Below, piece by piece: positions 1 to 10,625 of a stretch of 64,000 nucleotides of DNA; positions within the stretch are counted from its first letter, which is position 1, and each line of letters begins with the position of its first letter. Source of the stretch: Congeria kusceri. Lineage: Eukaryota; Mollusca; Bivalvia; Myida; Dreissenidae. Location: contig CM051029.1 in NCBI GenBank assembly GCA_027627225.1, positions 77,528,078-77,592,077 of the forward strand, given 5' to 3'. The notes beneath the pieces are model-generated. The model was not told where the DNA came from and made no database searches. It worked only from the letters and a program-made list of their open reading frames with translations. The position numbers and the translations under genes are program-made.

Positions 1-2265
1 AACATTTTGATCCTACTAATATATATTCTGTTGTTCGCTAAATGCAATGATGACGTTCTTTAACCACCCCCTCCACCACATGACAGCTTATTATAATGTT
101 CATACAATATGTTTTTATTTTTCTTCATGATGTGTGTACATGCAGCGCACACATTGTTATTTTATGTTGTCTTAACGTTGCTACTTTGTTGTTTATTCAT
201 GCAAACTGATAAATGTTCATGTTCTTGGTATAGTTAATTCTGCTATGAAAAACTATAAAGTGTTTAATTTTACGTCTCTGTCCATTTCAGTAAAAATTGA
301 GTATTATTTGTCAAGATTTACGGTACCACGCTGAGCGGTATTATTATTGCAATTATTTCTCTGTCACACACACAGTATTGTTTCTGTGTGTTCCTTTTTA
401 TGTGGCCGTAATAAACAGATTAATCTGAATTTGAGTAGTATATTGATATTCATGATTCATATTTAGCTGTTCATGTAGTTTTGAAATAAATGAAACGTAC
501 CGGTGGACCTACTTTATGAATATTTTCTGTTCCCGTCATTTTTATTGCATGTTATCAAGTTTTTATCATTTAATACATATTTAAAAATAATGTTTTGCTT
601 GAATTGTCAATAAATATTTGTTATGTGTATTATTCATTCTTTTTTTTAATTAATAGCACCAGTCTGTCCCGTTAATATAACGTCTTGTAAAATTACGCGT
701 ACATCCTTCATAACCGTGCTGAGAAGCATCTGCGTTCTGATTGGATAGTTACACCTGAGCTATTTTTATCATGGCTGTCGAGAAAACACCGTTGATGTAA
801 ACATATCTTAAACTCCAATTTAAGATCATTTTCAAGCTATATTTTTTATGAAATGACGTGAATTCTACACAATATATGTTGCATCTACAACCAGGTGATT
901 TTATTTTGATATCTGAGCGATATTTTTTAAAATTTGACATTTTGATTTTCCACCACATAAATGTCATTCGGTGATGAGACGTTCCAGCGAATTTAGCCCC
1001 TTTTAAAAAGTAGCACTAAATTTGTTTTTTATGTTGACTTTTTGGCATGCAATTAGTAAATTAATGTTTATACTTAAAGTTGAATCATTGTTAAATGTAT
1101 GAGTGATAAAAAAATAAATTGCAGCTAGAAAAGCTTCCGACATGAATTCATATCGGAATGTTGCCACAGGAAAATAGCACTTACCGATATGAGGTCGGTG
1201 TATACCGACCTCAGATATATATAGGAGTAATTATTATTTATGTACAATTTCAGTGGGAATTCATTCATTTTATGTCAAATACTATTACTACAAATGAAAA
1301 GACAACTTACTATTGTGGAAAAGTTCGGGAGTGTGTGCTGCAACAAAGTATGACCTCATACATTTAATCATGATCAACCTGATTAAGATTAATCACTCTT
1401 TGTAAAATGTACGATGTGGTCAATGCACGAATCCCACTACACAAAGGAAGACAATCCATTCAGTTGTTTATACTATACATACATGTCTGTGACAGATGAG
1501 TTACGTCCCTTCCGTTGATTCCAGCAATGCAGAACGTTTCTTGACTATCCAGTCATCACAGCTCGTACTTTGAAGAATATGCACCACGTCTAACGTTGCA
1601 GATGTATAATGCTTATGTGAATCAGACACATTCTAGTTATTAGACGAATTTAAATGCAAACTACTGGATCCATGTGATCAGTACACCTTCCTGCAACCGT
1701 TAATGTAAACCCGCCAAAGCATCCGTATGCGTGCGCAACTAGTCTGGCAATCCATAGAACAAATGCTAGTATTAGCCAGAGGCGCAGCTTCCTTTAGGCA
1801 CTATAGGCATGTGCACATACCCATACATTTTTCCCACAGATGAAAATTTAAATATGCAAAAAATACAATAAAAACAAGAGCGGGGGATGGGATGAGGGGC
1901 TCTTTCTTGGCTGTGTTTATATTTCATTGTTTAACAAGTCGATTACGTCAATATGAAATAAATTTCATGAAACTACGCTTTATTTTAAAACTATTTTGCG
2001 GGTTTAGCTAAAGTTAGTTGTTTGTAGCCACATACGAGTATTAAACTCTCCTGACCCAAATTATCGCTTACAGCGTCAATTTGTAGATCCCGCCTATTGT
2101 GCCTATACATTTTTTAACCCAAGCTACGCCCCTGTTAGCTATACAAAATCAGAGTGCTTATTGCCGATTTCTAAACATAGTACTGAAACTTTAACAATGA
2201 AGAACATTTTTAAATAGCATATCTTCATGATTACGATTACAAATTCATATTTGCAAGGAGCAACA
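1..2265. other. AT-rich spacer, no gene recognised
   Basis: I see no coding exon, tRNA or clear element here. Open frames are short (at most about 70 codons), AT-driven and without recognisable motifs. Single-copy-looking noncoding DNA is the best description. Confidence 0.5.
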
Positions 2266-2580
2266 AATATGTATTGATCTCCCTTGTTACTATTGATCAC
2301 CCGTGTGATTTTTTATCTCCCAAGTTATGGTAGATCTCCCCTGTTACGTTTGATTTCTCCTGCTTTGATTTATCTCCTCTGCTATGATTCATTTTCCTTG
2401 TAATAATATAATTTCTCCGGTCACTTTTTTATATACCCCCCCCCATCTGTTAATATATATATATATGTTATTATTTATCACCTCTCTTATGATATATCTG
2501 TCAATATTGATCTCCAATGATATGAGTGATCCCCGTTACTACCTTTATCCCCTGTTATGATTTATCTATCACGCTATCAT
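2266..2580. repeat. Degenerate tandem repeat, ~25-bp unit
   Basis: A phrase close to 'TGTTAYGATTTATCTCC' recurs about ten times with substitutions and small indels (ATCTCCC, ATCACCC, TTTCTCC variants). It includes a short C-run and a TA dinucleotide run near 2440-2465. It looks like an old minisatellite. Confidence 0.6.
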
Positions 2581-2582
2581 CC

Positions 2583-2735
2583 GATATTTGCCAAACTTCA
2601 TGAAAATCTTTTTATTATATGTAATATGTTGGTAAAGTTTGATGGCCAGCCAAATCACCCAGGAATTGTGGAGTTATGGCCCTTGAATTATCTGACATTG
2701 GGCATTATAGCCGTTTCTGCTCTCTAGAAACTGTT
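2583..2735 (+). repeat. Dispersed repeat fragment, also at 45.6 kb
   Basis: The stretch holding 'CCAAACTTCATGAA', 'AAGTTTGATGGCCAGCC' and 'TGTGGAGTTATGG' has a clear diverged copy at 45590-45735 and a weaker one near 46370-46600. At 45.5 kb it is the body of an element with ATGCCCCCC ends, so this copy is probably an end-less remnant of that family. Confidence 0.65.
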
Positions 2736-2760
2736 ATAATATATAATTGCGCTACTGTTT

Positions 2761-2816
2761 GAGGATGATGATGATGATGATGATGATGATGTTGTGATGA
2801 TGATGATGATGATGAT
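2761..2816. repeat. GAT trinucleotide microsatellite
   Basis: About 17 GAT/ATG units run with one interruption (GTTGTG). A shorter related run lies at 10760-10785. Confidence 0.95.
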
Positions 2817-4701
2817 AAATACAATGCAATATTAAGTATACTACTGAAACTGCTGCTGCTGGTGTGCACACTATTCAGATATCCATCAACTTACAGGCGA
2901 AGAAGCTGTGACCAGTATAAAGAACTCCAGCACCAGATGATGACGATGATTATGAAGAGGAGGAAGATGACAATTAGGACAGTGATGACGGGCAGTAGCA
3001 GGAGCGTGACCAGGCGTTCTTCACCTGATGGCACTGTTTGTTCCCCCCTCCCCCTTTCCCCTCAAATACCAGGGTCATGAATGGGAAGAAGAACTGTAAG
3101 TAATCCAGTTGGTGAATACGGATCTGTAAGTAATGATGCTATCATACCAGAGCCCATCAGTTCTAATTACACAAGGTCCTCAACACGACCAGGCGGTCAA
3201 CACTCATACCACGCACATCATCCTTCGTCATCCCTTGTGTTTCATTGCAGTCAAATCAGTTCATAGGGCACAGCTTCTGCGTATCCGGCGCATCTAGAAT
3301 ACTGTATGAAGCTAGTACCATGCTGACACCATGTCCATGTCCACATCAACCTTGTCATTTAAATACGTTGCAACGCTCTATCGTATATCATTGTTTTCTC
3401 ATTGAATTTTGACGTAGAGGCATTATTTTACGTTGACCCACCGCCGATGCAGTGCTCACGCACTACATACATAGGAAATGCGCTGAAATGACTTCATTAG
3501 CGTTGTGAACTCGTACACAGATCTGATACTGACTTGTAGCAGTCCTGAGCTGTCTTTATGGTGTTACAAAGATGTCCAAATGAGCGCATTGCACATGCGT
3601 AGCACCAATGGCGGGAAAGCGCTGCATAAAGTCCCCATGTAGGTACTACATTCATAAAGTCCTTACTGCGTCATTAATTCATCATAAACGCGCTTCAACT
3701 GTTACAAATACATCATAAAAAGGTTCATGCTACGTCCTTGTTTTTCCACCTCCTCACTTCGCAAGGTCCCTGATGCATCTCCCTCGGTCCTCAACTTGTC
3801 AAAGGCCGTCCTCACCATGTCCTCGCAGTACATGGTTTACATGGTAAGGACGGGCTCTGGTGTGATAGGGGTATAAGCGTTGATGTCACATTTGCATCAT
3901 TTTAAATTGAACTCACAATCACAAGATCAGAAGGTGGACACCTAAACCACTGTAAATCTGCAATCATGTACACATTGTACATTTAAGAACTGTTACAATA
4001 CTTCACTGATTTAAGAGGAACAAAGAGACTTAAATGAATTTGCTATCAATAGAACTTAAACAGTAACATAGAAACATAAAAATTAATTTGCTAATGACAG
4101 TGATTTTAGTCAAATCCTTAGAAGTCGAAACTTGCTATTTGCAAATTCTCGTTGCTCGAATTTTGTTTCAAGTACCAATTGTTCTGCAATATATTTTCAT
4201 ATATATTTCTTTTGTTTGGCTCAAATTTTCTGTTTTATTGTTGGATGGCTCTAGGTGTATGTCCTGGTCCCGGTCTCATTTTTCCTTCCTTAAATTGTGT
4301 GTTTGGAGTAAAGTCGTGTCCAGTCGCTACTTGATAAAATGACCAGGCTAGTGTCCTGTGGAGAACAAAGGATTTGTGGCTTCAAAACTTTCACACATTC
4401 ATATATTATGGTATGTCCAAAATTAATTCCCAAAATTTACCACTTCTGGTAATAAGCACAAGGTTTGTAGAAAAACTTCATTGCAGATTAGATTGGTAGA
4501 AATACTGCAGGCAATTCTAGTCAAAAGCAGAGTTACATTGTTTATCATATACGTATTATTTTGTTAAGTACTCTTGGATAAATAATGCAAATCTATGCCA
4601 AAAAAAACTTTAACTGAGCCAAACTAGTCTTCAGTCAGTCACCCAAAACGGTCTGCATGTTTAAATACTCTTTTGTCAGGAGGTTTGGGAGAAACAGACG
4701 C
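2817..4701. other. Spacer with possible decayed coding traces
   Basis: No confident gene. From about 2939 one frame reads an acidic D/E-rich stretch (GATGACGATGATTATGAAG and on) interrupted by stops. On the minus strand, 3702-3833 opens as 43 codons from an ATG, hydrophilic and charged, matching nothing I know. Neither has a splice context I can defend. The rest is unremarkable AT-rich sequence. Confidence 0.35.
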
Positions 4702-4862
4702 AATGCAGTCATTCCAGAATTAACGTACATACTCTTGTCCCGGTATTTTATCTTATAACATAATCATTATATATTCAATATTCTGGTGTTTATTAATTGT
4801 CTATCTCATAATCTCAAGCTCAGATTTAATTTTATACCAATACTTTAGTTCATTATAACAAT

Positions 4863-5237
4863 ATGACAGATGGCGATACGGAAAATCGGCAATTTTTCAA
4901 TGTCCCGATCACAGAGTTATCAAATATAATAGGTATGTTTTTTTGTTAATTACTCAATATTTATTACGTTTTTTTTTTGTTTATTTTAACTTAATAGATG
5001 CATAATTTGAAAAATATTATCAAATCTTGTTTCGGATGTGTCTACAAGAAATTATCATGCTTGAATGGTCTGTCCCGACGTTCAAGGGTCAACTCCGTTA
5101 CGACTACATAAATCATGAAAATAATGATTATGCCCCTTGTAACACAAAAAGCGATGACGTCATATAATGTTTTAAGCGCGAACTTAAATGAAGATGGCGA
5201 TCCGGTTTATGGAAGAAAGAATGACAAATATCTGCCG
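4863..5237 (+). CDS. Possible 5' exons of the transposase-like gene
   Basis: Two exon-like pieces: 4863-4932 starts at an ATG and ends at AATAG|GTATGT; 5152-5237 follows an AG and ends CTGCCG|GTATGT. Joined, they stay in one frame for about 52 codons (beginning MTDGDTENRQFFNVPITELS, and including GDPVYGRKNDKYLP). The 5152 acceptor has a poor pyrimidine tract, and I cannot connect these exons cleanly to the coding exon near 6203. They are offered because both donors are good and the frame is preserved. Confidence 0.3.
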
Positions 5238-5503
5238 GTATGTCAGCAATTGCATGTGTATAAAAAAATTTGGTCAACTCCGTTCATCTGTTTCCAAAAA
5301 CTGTTGCATTTTGTTTTTTCTATAAAAATCATATGTTTATTTGTACATTGACAATACAAACACATAAATGTCTGTTTGTTTACAAAATGGTTATAACAAG
5401 ATGGCTACGTAGACAAAAAGTTTTAAAATGTCAACTCCATTACTGTCAACTCCGTTACAATAACATCGTAACGGAGTTGACATATTCGTAATGCAGTTGA
5501 CTC
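5087..5503. repeat. 5' cluster of TGTCAACTCCGTTAC motif
   Basis: Copies: GGTCAACTCCGTTAC at 5087-5101; a partial copy at 5272-5285; TGTCAACTCCATTAC at 5429-5443; an exact copy at 5444-5458; an exact inverted copy at 5468-5482; and a diverged inverted copy (GTAATGCAGTTGAC) at 5488-5501. The last four form a palindrome-like block. Short motifs repeated near both ends are a familiar feature of transposase-binding subterminal regions. Confidence 0.8.
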
Positions 5504-5506
5504 TGT

Positions 5507-5900
5507 TTTCATTATAAATTGTTTTTATGCCCCCGAAGGTAGGCAGATTAAAATCGAACTGTCTGTCTGTCCGTCTGTCTGTCCGTTCAGCCAAGGATAA
5601 AAAATTGTATGTCTTAAATACTATCGACGGTATTCACTTGAAACTTAAAAGTACTTCTTAACTATTAATTCCTCCACCAGGGAAAGCAATCCCCATAACT
5701 CTGTTATGTGTTTTGACAGATTTATGCCCCTTTTCAACTAAGAAATTTATGTTTAAGTTTTTATGCTTTTCCAGAGCAGCCATTTTGACTGAAGTATAAT
5801 TAATTTCATATTTGCATTCACTTTAATTTACAAAGATTCGTTTTGGTGTCATTACCAACATTATGTTGAACTTACAGAAAAAAAAGCATTCGGGAGTATA
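5507..5900 (+). repeat. Dispersed repeat fragment, ATGCCCCC / GTCTGTCTGTCC type
   Basis: It opens with TTTTTATGCCCCCGAAGG followed by a run of GTCTGTCTGTCCGTCTGTC. This matches the 5' architecture of elements at 38.35, 45.47 and 58.15 kb. No 3' end of that type follows, so it appears to be a truncated copy inserted within the larger transposon. Confidence 0.55.
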
Positions 5901-8255
5901 TGCCACCTGATAGAGACAGCACTTGTATAACTTTAAGAAAATAGGTTCACATACAATACACTTTTGGAATAAATAAATAATAAAAATAATAATACATAAT
6001 GCTATCTACAATATTAAATGGGGCAAAATGTAGAAATCATTACAAATAAAATATTGTATTATTTTCTCTACAGTTTCCAAACGGAATAGATATCTAACAG
6101 AAATTACGAAAAAGGATTATACTGCTTTTTTAAATCATTTAATGAAATACTGCACTGGAAAGACAATTGAACTTGTTAACCCTTGAAAACAAAAGCAGCA
6201 AAATGGCTAAGTCGGCAAAGGAAAGAATGGCAGAATACAGAAAGCGAAAACGAGAAGATCCAGAAAAGTATGATGAACACAAAGCTGCGGAAAGTGAAAG
6301 ATGGAGGCAAAGAAAAGCAAAGGGCGACATAAAAAAACAATTAACGAATTGTCCGATCGGGATAAGCGAAACTGTCGGCGCAACTGGGTGAAGGCAAAGC
6401 GAATGTCGCGAACCAAACAAAAGATGGCAGAGCAAGTCAATAATGATACACCACCGTCAACACCAGAAAGAGACGAGCAAGCCCATAATCCCCGAGTTCA
6501 GTCCATGAGAAGATCGCACAAAAAAAGGGCAAACTAGGAAAGGGCCGCCTGTTACCGCTTGAATCAAAAATTGAAAATACGGCTTCAAAACCAAGAGAAA
6601 CTTACTGAGAAGTATAAGAAACGCTACAATAGATTGTCAGAGAAGTTTACAAACAAGAAAGAAGACTGTGAAAGGCTTGATGGAAAATCATATAAGTTAT
6701 ACCAAATGATGATCATGAATATTCGAAAGTGGTACAGAAGAACCAACAGTAGGCTTGATAGAAAAATGATCGCTGAAGTCATATGCGGCAAGCGTATCCT
6801 GAAGAAATATGGGTATTAGGTATATCACGAAAGTATATGCAGTCAAAAGGACGAGTAACACATCCAAAACCAGTCGGAAAACTAAACCTGAAAGAACAGG
6901 TACGATTGTTTTTGGAACGGGACGACAATTCGCGCTTAAAATCTGATAAACGGGCGACCATAACAAGGAAAGGAGTTAAAAAGCAAATACGCCTATTGTC
7001 CGACGACTTAAAAACCTTGCACAAAAAGTTTCAGTTGGAAGGAAGCAAGATGTCCTACAGCCTGTTCTGTAACATACGCCCATTCTGGGTAGTAAAGCCA
7101 ACTGAAAAGGATCGAAACACGTGTCTTTGTAAGATTCATGAGAATCTTATATTCAAGGTGAACGCATGTTATGCGGCAAGAATGATTACCACGAGGGACC
7201 CAAATGTACTGATGAAGCAGATTGCATGCCAACCAGAAAATAAAGCATGCATGTATCGCGAATGTGCGGAATGCGGTGACAGAAAGATGCGAGTAGATAA
7301 TGCTGATGGCGAACAACTCACATGGCAAGAATGGAATAGCAAACGAATAGAAAGGGAGAAGGATGGAAAGTCAAAGGTTGTATTTGTGATGGCTAAAGAG
7401 CAAAAACAGGGTACCAAGGAGACATTAGCCCAGGAACTAGATCAGGAATTACAAAGAGCGTGTCGCCACTTCTTCAACATACGTCATCAATACCAGACCA
7501 TGCATATGCTGAAAGAAAAAATGTCCACCGAAGAAGTCCTTCTGCATGTCGATTTCAGTGAGAATTATAATGCCAAATACGAGTCCGAAAGGCCTCACAG
7601 GAATCCACTTTCTTACAGACGGACCAACTACACAGTACAGAAATAAAATGAACTTTTTCTTACGGAACAAGAAGGTATTTGATTACGGTTTCAACAATTC
7701 ATCGTGGAATTTTCTTGAAGCATCCCACGGGAAAGGAGCGGCTGACAGGGTAGGGGCAGCGATCAAGAGGGCGGCCGACCACCAGGTAAACGTCAAAGGA
7801 AGAGACATCATGTCTGCTAGTAATTTGGTTTCCTGTGTTCAACCATCCACTTCCGTCAAGCTGTTTCTGGTTGAGGAATCATCAATGGATGCAATGCAGC
7901 AGCTACTACCGAGCGAGCTCATCGCTATTCCTGGTACAATGAAACTTCATCAGGTACGAATAATACCTACAGGTAACACCATAATCAAAACATATAACAA
8001 TAATGTAAAGTACATACATATTAATCAAACACGATAGCGTCCTTTGAACTTTGGCAGTCATACGTCTCATGTCAAAATTAAATGTTAGTTGTGTGGAGCT
8101 TCATTTGTACTATAGCTTTATAGCTAAGTACAAGTGTCACCTGCTTTTTTGCTTAAATTATTATAAGTGCTTTCAACATTTTTTACTCCAAATTGTAAGA
8201 CAAACTCTTATTTCTACCATTGTTGCAATGTTTAAATTTCTAATCTGCATTGTAG

Positions 8256-8378
8256 TTGGCAACAAGCAGACGTGGCGAAGCTACCTGTAGTGTACTGTCC
8301 TGCTTTTGCAGCCATCCATCTAGATGCGACTGTTTTGAGCCTCATGACTTCCAGTTCCAGGGCACAGCATCGAACGAA
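8256..8378 (+). CDS. Cys-rich exon of the transposase-like gene
   Basis: It follows CATTGTAG and ends before GTAAGG, with 41 codons in phase 0. It encodes six cysteines in a tight pattern (TCSVLSCFCS then RCDCFEPHDF). The preceding exon ends in GTMKLHQ, so the splice reads smoothly into LATSRRGEA. The spacing suggests a small metal-binding knuckle. It is intact, unlike the damaged upstream exon. Confidence 0.6.
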
Positions 8379-8894
8379 GTAAGGCCATTACAATTATTTA
8401 CTTTTATTTCAATCACACAACACACTTGGTAATTTAATTGTATAATGACAGATTATGAAATTTTTTCGTTACTCCTGGTAAAAGCCAGAAAAAAATGATA
8501 AATTAAAAGTCAGTTGTAAACCAATGAACTCCAACTCGACCATCTGAATTACAGTTGAAATATAACAACCAGTTTAGAAAACAATTTGCCTTGTTTTTCC
8601 TATGAAATGAAGACAAAAATGTATTACAATTCTTCTGTATAAAAATAACTATTACAGCCGTGTGTGAGTGCTGAATCTGCAGAAGCAGCGAGTCCTGTTA
8701 ACCTCGAGAACGACCCATCTTGTCAGGTATTGTGCTTTAGCTAAGTGTCATTTAATAAAACTGCTTTTAAACAGATGAACACAAATAAAATAGTCTTTAG
8801 GAAAACTGGAAACCTATTCAAACTGCATTATATTTTTTTGAATTCATTTCTATCATTTGTTTGATTGCATCCTATGTAAAATAATATCTTCCAG

Positions 8895-9194
8895 GTTCTT
8901 GATGTTCCGTCCACCATTGAGGAAGATCTGCGAGACAGGTTTTGTGTTGTTTTGTATGATGGGCAGCCATACCCAGGGAGGATAATGGAGGTTGATGAAG
9001 ATAGTGTAAAAGTTACTGCAATGCATTGTGTTGGACGAAATAGGTTCTTTTGGCCACTGAATGCAGATGAGTGCTGGTATGTAAGGGATAACATAATCAC
9101 ACTGTTGTCTGCTGAACCCGAATTAGTTACAGGACGACATCGAGAACTCCCGAAGCCAGTGTGGGAAGCGATTGCAGACAAATTAGGCTTATGA
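8895..9194 (+). CDS. C-terminal exon of the transposase-like gene
   Basis: It starts after TCTTCCAG and runs 99 codons to a TGA. The text FCVVLYDGQPYPGRIMEVDE followed by VGRNRFFWP and a final tryptophan-rich tail looks like a small beta-barrel (SH3- or Tudor-like) reader or adaptor module, inferred from the alternating hydrophobic pattern. Full openness and clean borders suggest either that decay of the gene is recent or that only the 5' part was damaged. Confidence 0.6.
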   Translation, partial: VLDVPSTIEEDLRDRFCVVLYDGQPYPGRIMEVDEDSVKVTAMHCVGRNRFFWPLNADECWYVRDNIITLLSAEPELVTGRHRELPKPVWEAIADKLGL

Positions 9195-9212
9195 ACATAA
9201 ATTAGTCTGTTA

Positions 9213-9690
9213 GTTTAAAGGGGCGTATCGACGGTGTGTTGACACAAGCATTTGCAAAAATAAAGTTTATTTACAACGAAGTTATATTGTATAATTTTTA
9301 AATATGTTAACTTTGCTTCTAAAAACAGTTAGCACACGTACATAATTTATTATATTAAGACTGGTCATCGGTGACACTTTCGCGGGTTTGGGTAAATAAG
9401 TAGTTGTAGTAAAATCAATAAGAATGAAATGTACATGATGCACTATTGATTAACTGTACATATCATAGGGAACTTTTCATTGAAAATATGATTCAGTAGG
9501 CGTGAAATCGAAACCTGCTGGAACTGTCTATCCAAAAAACAATTAGTTGTCTTAGTGTATATTTTTTCTTAAAGATGCCAACAATATATTGTTGGTAGAT
9601 CTACCTGGATAATACATTGGAGAAAATATCTTTTTTACGATGTGTCTAAAGCTATATTTATGTAAAATACCGTCAATGTGCCCCTTTAGT
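9213..9690. mobile_element. ~478-bp TIR element (TTTAAAGGGG family)
   Basis: The left end GTTTAAAGGGGCGTATCGAC is matched, inverted, by the right end (reverse complement ACTAAAGGGGCACATTGAC). It belongs by end sequence and size to the group seen at 11466 and 15767. I do not see the tRNA-like box carried by those two. It is nested inside the 5.6-kb transposon. Confidence 0.6.
9259..9264 (+). terminator. Polyadenylation signal AATAAA
   Basis: An AATAAA hexamer lies 65 bases after the stop codon of the transposase-like gene. It falls inside the small TIR element inserted there, so the element may now supply the signal. Confidence 0.4.
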
Positions 9691-9781
9691 GAATGAACTG
9701 TTGTCTGATTGTTTAAATGGTGTTTATGATTTGATTTCCATGCCACTTGTAAAACACGTTATAATTTAATACAAGTACTGT

Positions 9782-10172
9782 TGTCAACTCCGGTACACTG
9801 TGTCAACACCGTTACGTTATGTCAACTCCGTTGCGTGACGTTAAATTAATGAAATATGAGTTAGTATGTATACATTAATAAGATTAACATTATTATCATA
9901 GAGTGGCAATCAATTGCACCATATTTACTCAAGAACTGATTATGTATGAGGAGAAATGCTTTTTTATACAAAACGAACTGCTATGGTTTTTGTACAATTT
10001 CTGATTTTATATTAACTGTCTACTTGTTTGGGAAGCAAACAATTTATAATATATATTTTTACACAAATAATTAGTAAAACGGAACTAAAATTAATAACAG
10101 ATGTTAAATTTTTGCTTAAAAATCCTAAAAACTTCAGTATTTAATCAATTTTGTTTTGTAACGGAGTTGACA
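9782..10172. repeat. 3' cluster of TGTCAACTCCGTTAC motif
   Basis: TGTCAACTCCGGTAC at 9782-9796, TGTCAACACCGTTAC at 9801-9815, TGTCAACTCCGTTGC at 9820-9834 (19-base spacing), and an exact inverted copy GTAACGGAGTTGACA at 10158-10172. They mirror the 5' cluster. Confidence 0.8.
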
Positions 10173-10464
10173 TTTTTGTGTTGTAACATATTAAAAACCT
10201 CAAGTAGAGGCTTAATACAAATATTGTACGTCCGAAATTTAAGACTGTAATGATTATTCTAATTAGTAAACATATTGGACAAACAATATTTGTGTTTTTG
10301 AATTGTGTTATTTTTATGCTACTGAATGTACCATAATTCTGGAATGGCCCAATGATGTCTGAAAACAGTTTCTGGCTAGCTGAAAGTTTTGATGGCTTGA
10401 ATATTTGTGCTGGTCTGTGAGTCGACTGTACCAGATATTTTGTTCAATGACTTCTAATCTTCAG

Positions 10465-10625
10465 TTACCATTGTGAAGAAATGTCTAGCCAGTTCCTGGC
10501 GCTCGTCTGCTACTCGGACGCTATGCCGTCCCTGGATGCCGTGCTGGTCAGGCCATCTGGAGGAACACACCCAGTACCTCCGGATTGACCACAGGCCAGC
10601 GACCATCCCTTCAGCCTACACAGTG
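10465..10625 (+). pseudogene. Exon-like fragment 1 of an unrecognised gene
   Basis: Bordered by TCTTCAG| and CAGTG|GTAAGG. One frame reads FLALVCYSDAMPSLDAVLV and then hits a stop. A second frame continues HLEEHTQYLRIDHRPATIPS to the donor. Both halves look like real protein, so a frameshift near 10550 is likely. I do not recognise the family. It appears to be the first of a scattered set of decayed exons running to 24 kb. Confidence 0.45.

Larger units (their letters stand above)
6203..9194 (+). pseudogene. Decayed transposase-like gene (DDE-like motifs, Cys-rich exon, small beta-type C-terminal exon)
   Basis: Exons 6203-7953, 8256-8378, 8658-8726 and 8895-9194, joined by GT-AG introns, all in phase 0. 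In order: a basic N-terminus (MAKSAKERMAEYRKRKRE); a coiled-coil-like Gln/Lys stretch; a Cys-rich part (CLCKIHENL, CMYRECAECG); then HVDFSENYNAKYESE, FLTDGPTTQYRNK and FLEASHGKGAADRVGAAIKR. The D, D and E of these three motifs are candidate catalytic residues of an RNase-H-fold transposase. From memory, similar unnamed multi-copy proteins occur in fish, cnidarians and molluscs. Damage in exon 1: a frameshift in an A-run near 6333, an in-frame TAG at 6535, a frameshift near 6812, and loss of the region between KYESE and FLTDGP near 7585 with a further frame change. The exons after 7953 are clean. Confidence 0.65.
4706..10350 (+). mobile_element. Candidate 5.6-kb DNA transposon with TIRs, AATG flanks and internal motif repeats
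   Basis: The left end (from 4706) reads CAGTCATTCCAGAATTA and then, after two differing bases, GTACAT. The reverse complement of the right end (to 10350) reads GGGCCATTCCAGAATTA and also GTACAT. Both ends are directly bordered outside by AATG (4702-4705 and 10351-10354), a plausible 4-bp target-site duplication. Inside each end sit several copies of TGTCAACTCCGTTAC: six between 5087 and 5501, four between 9782 and 10172. Between them lies a spliced transposase-like gene with its own polyadenylation signal. A smaller TIR element (9213-9690) is inserted after that gene. The superfamily is unknown to me. The ORF is broken, so this copy is probably not autonomous today. Confidence 0.6.

Noticed and set aside
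6139..7670. Minus-strand open frames opposite the transposase-like gene
   Set aside because: They are shadows of the + strand coding sequence, which carries the recognisable motifs.
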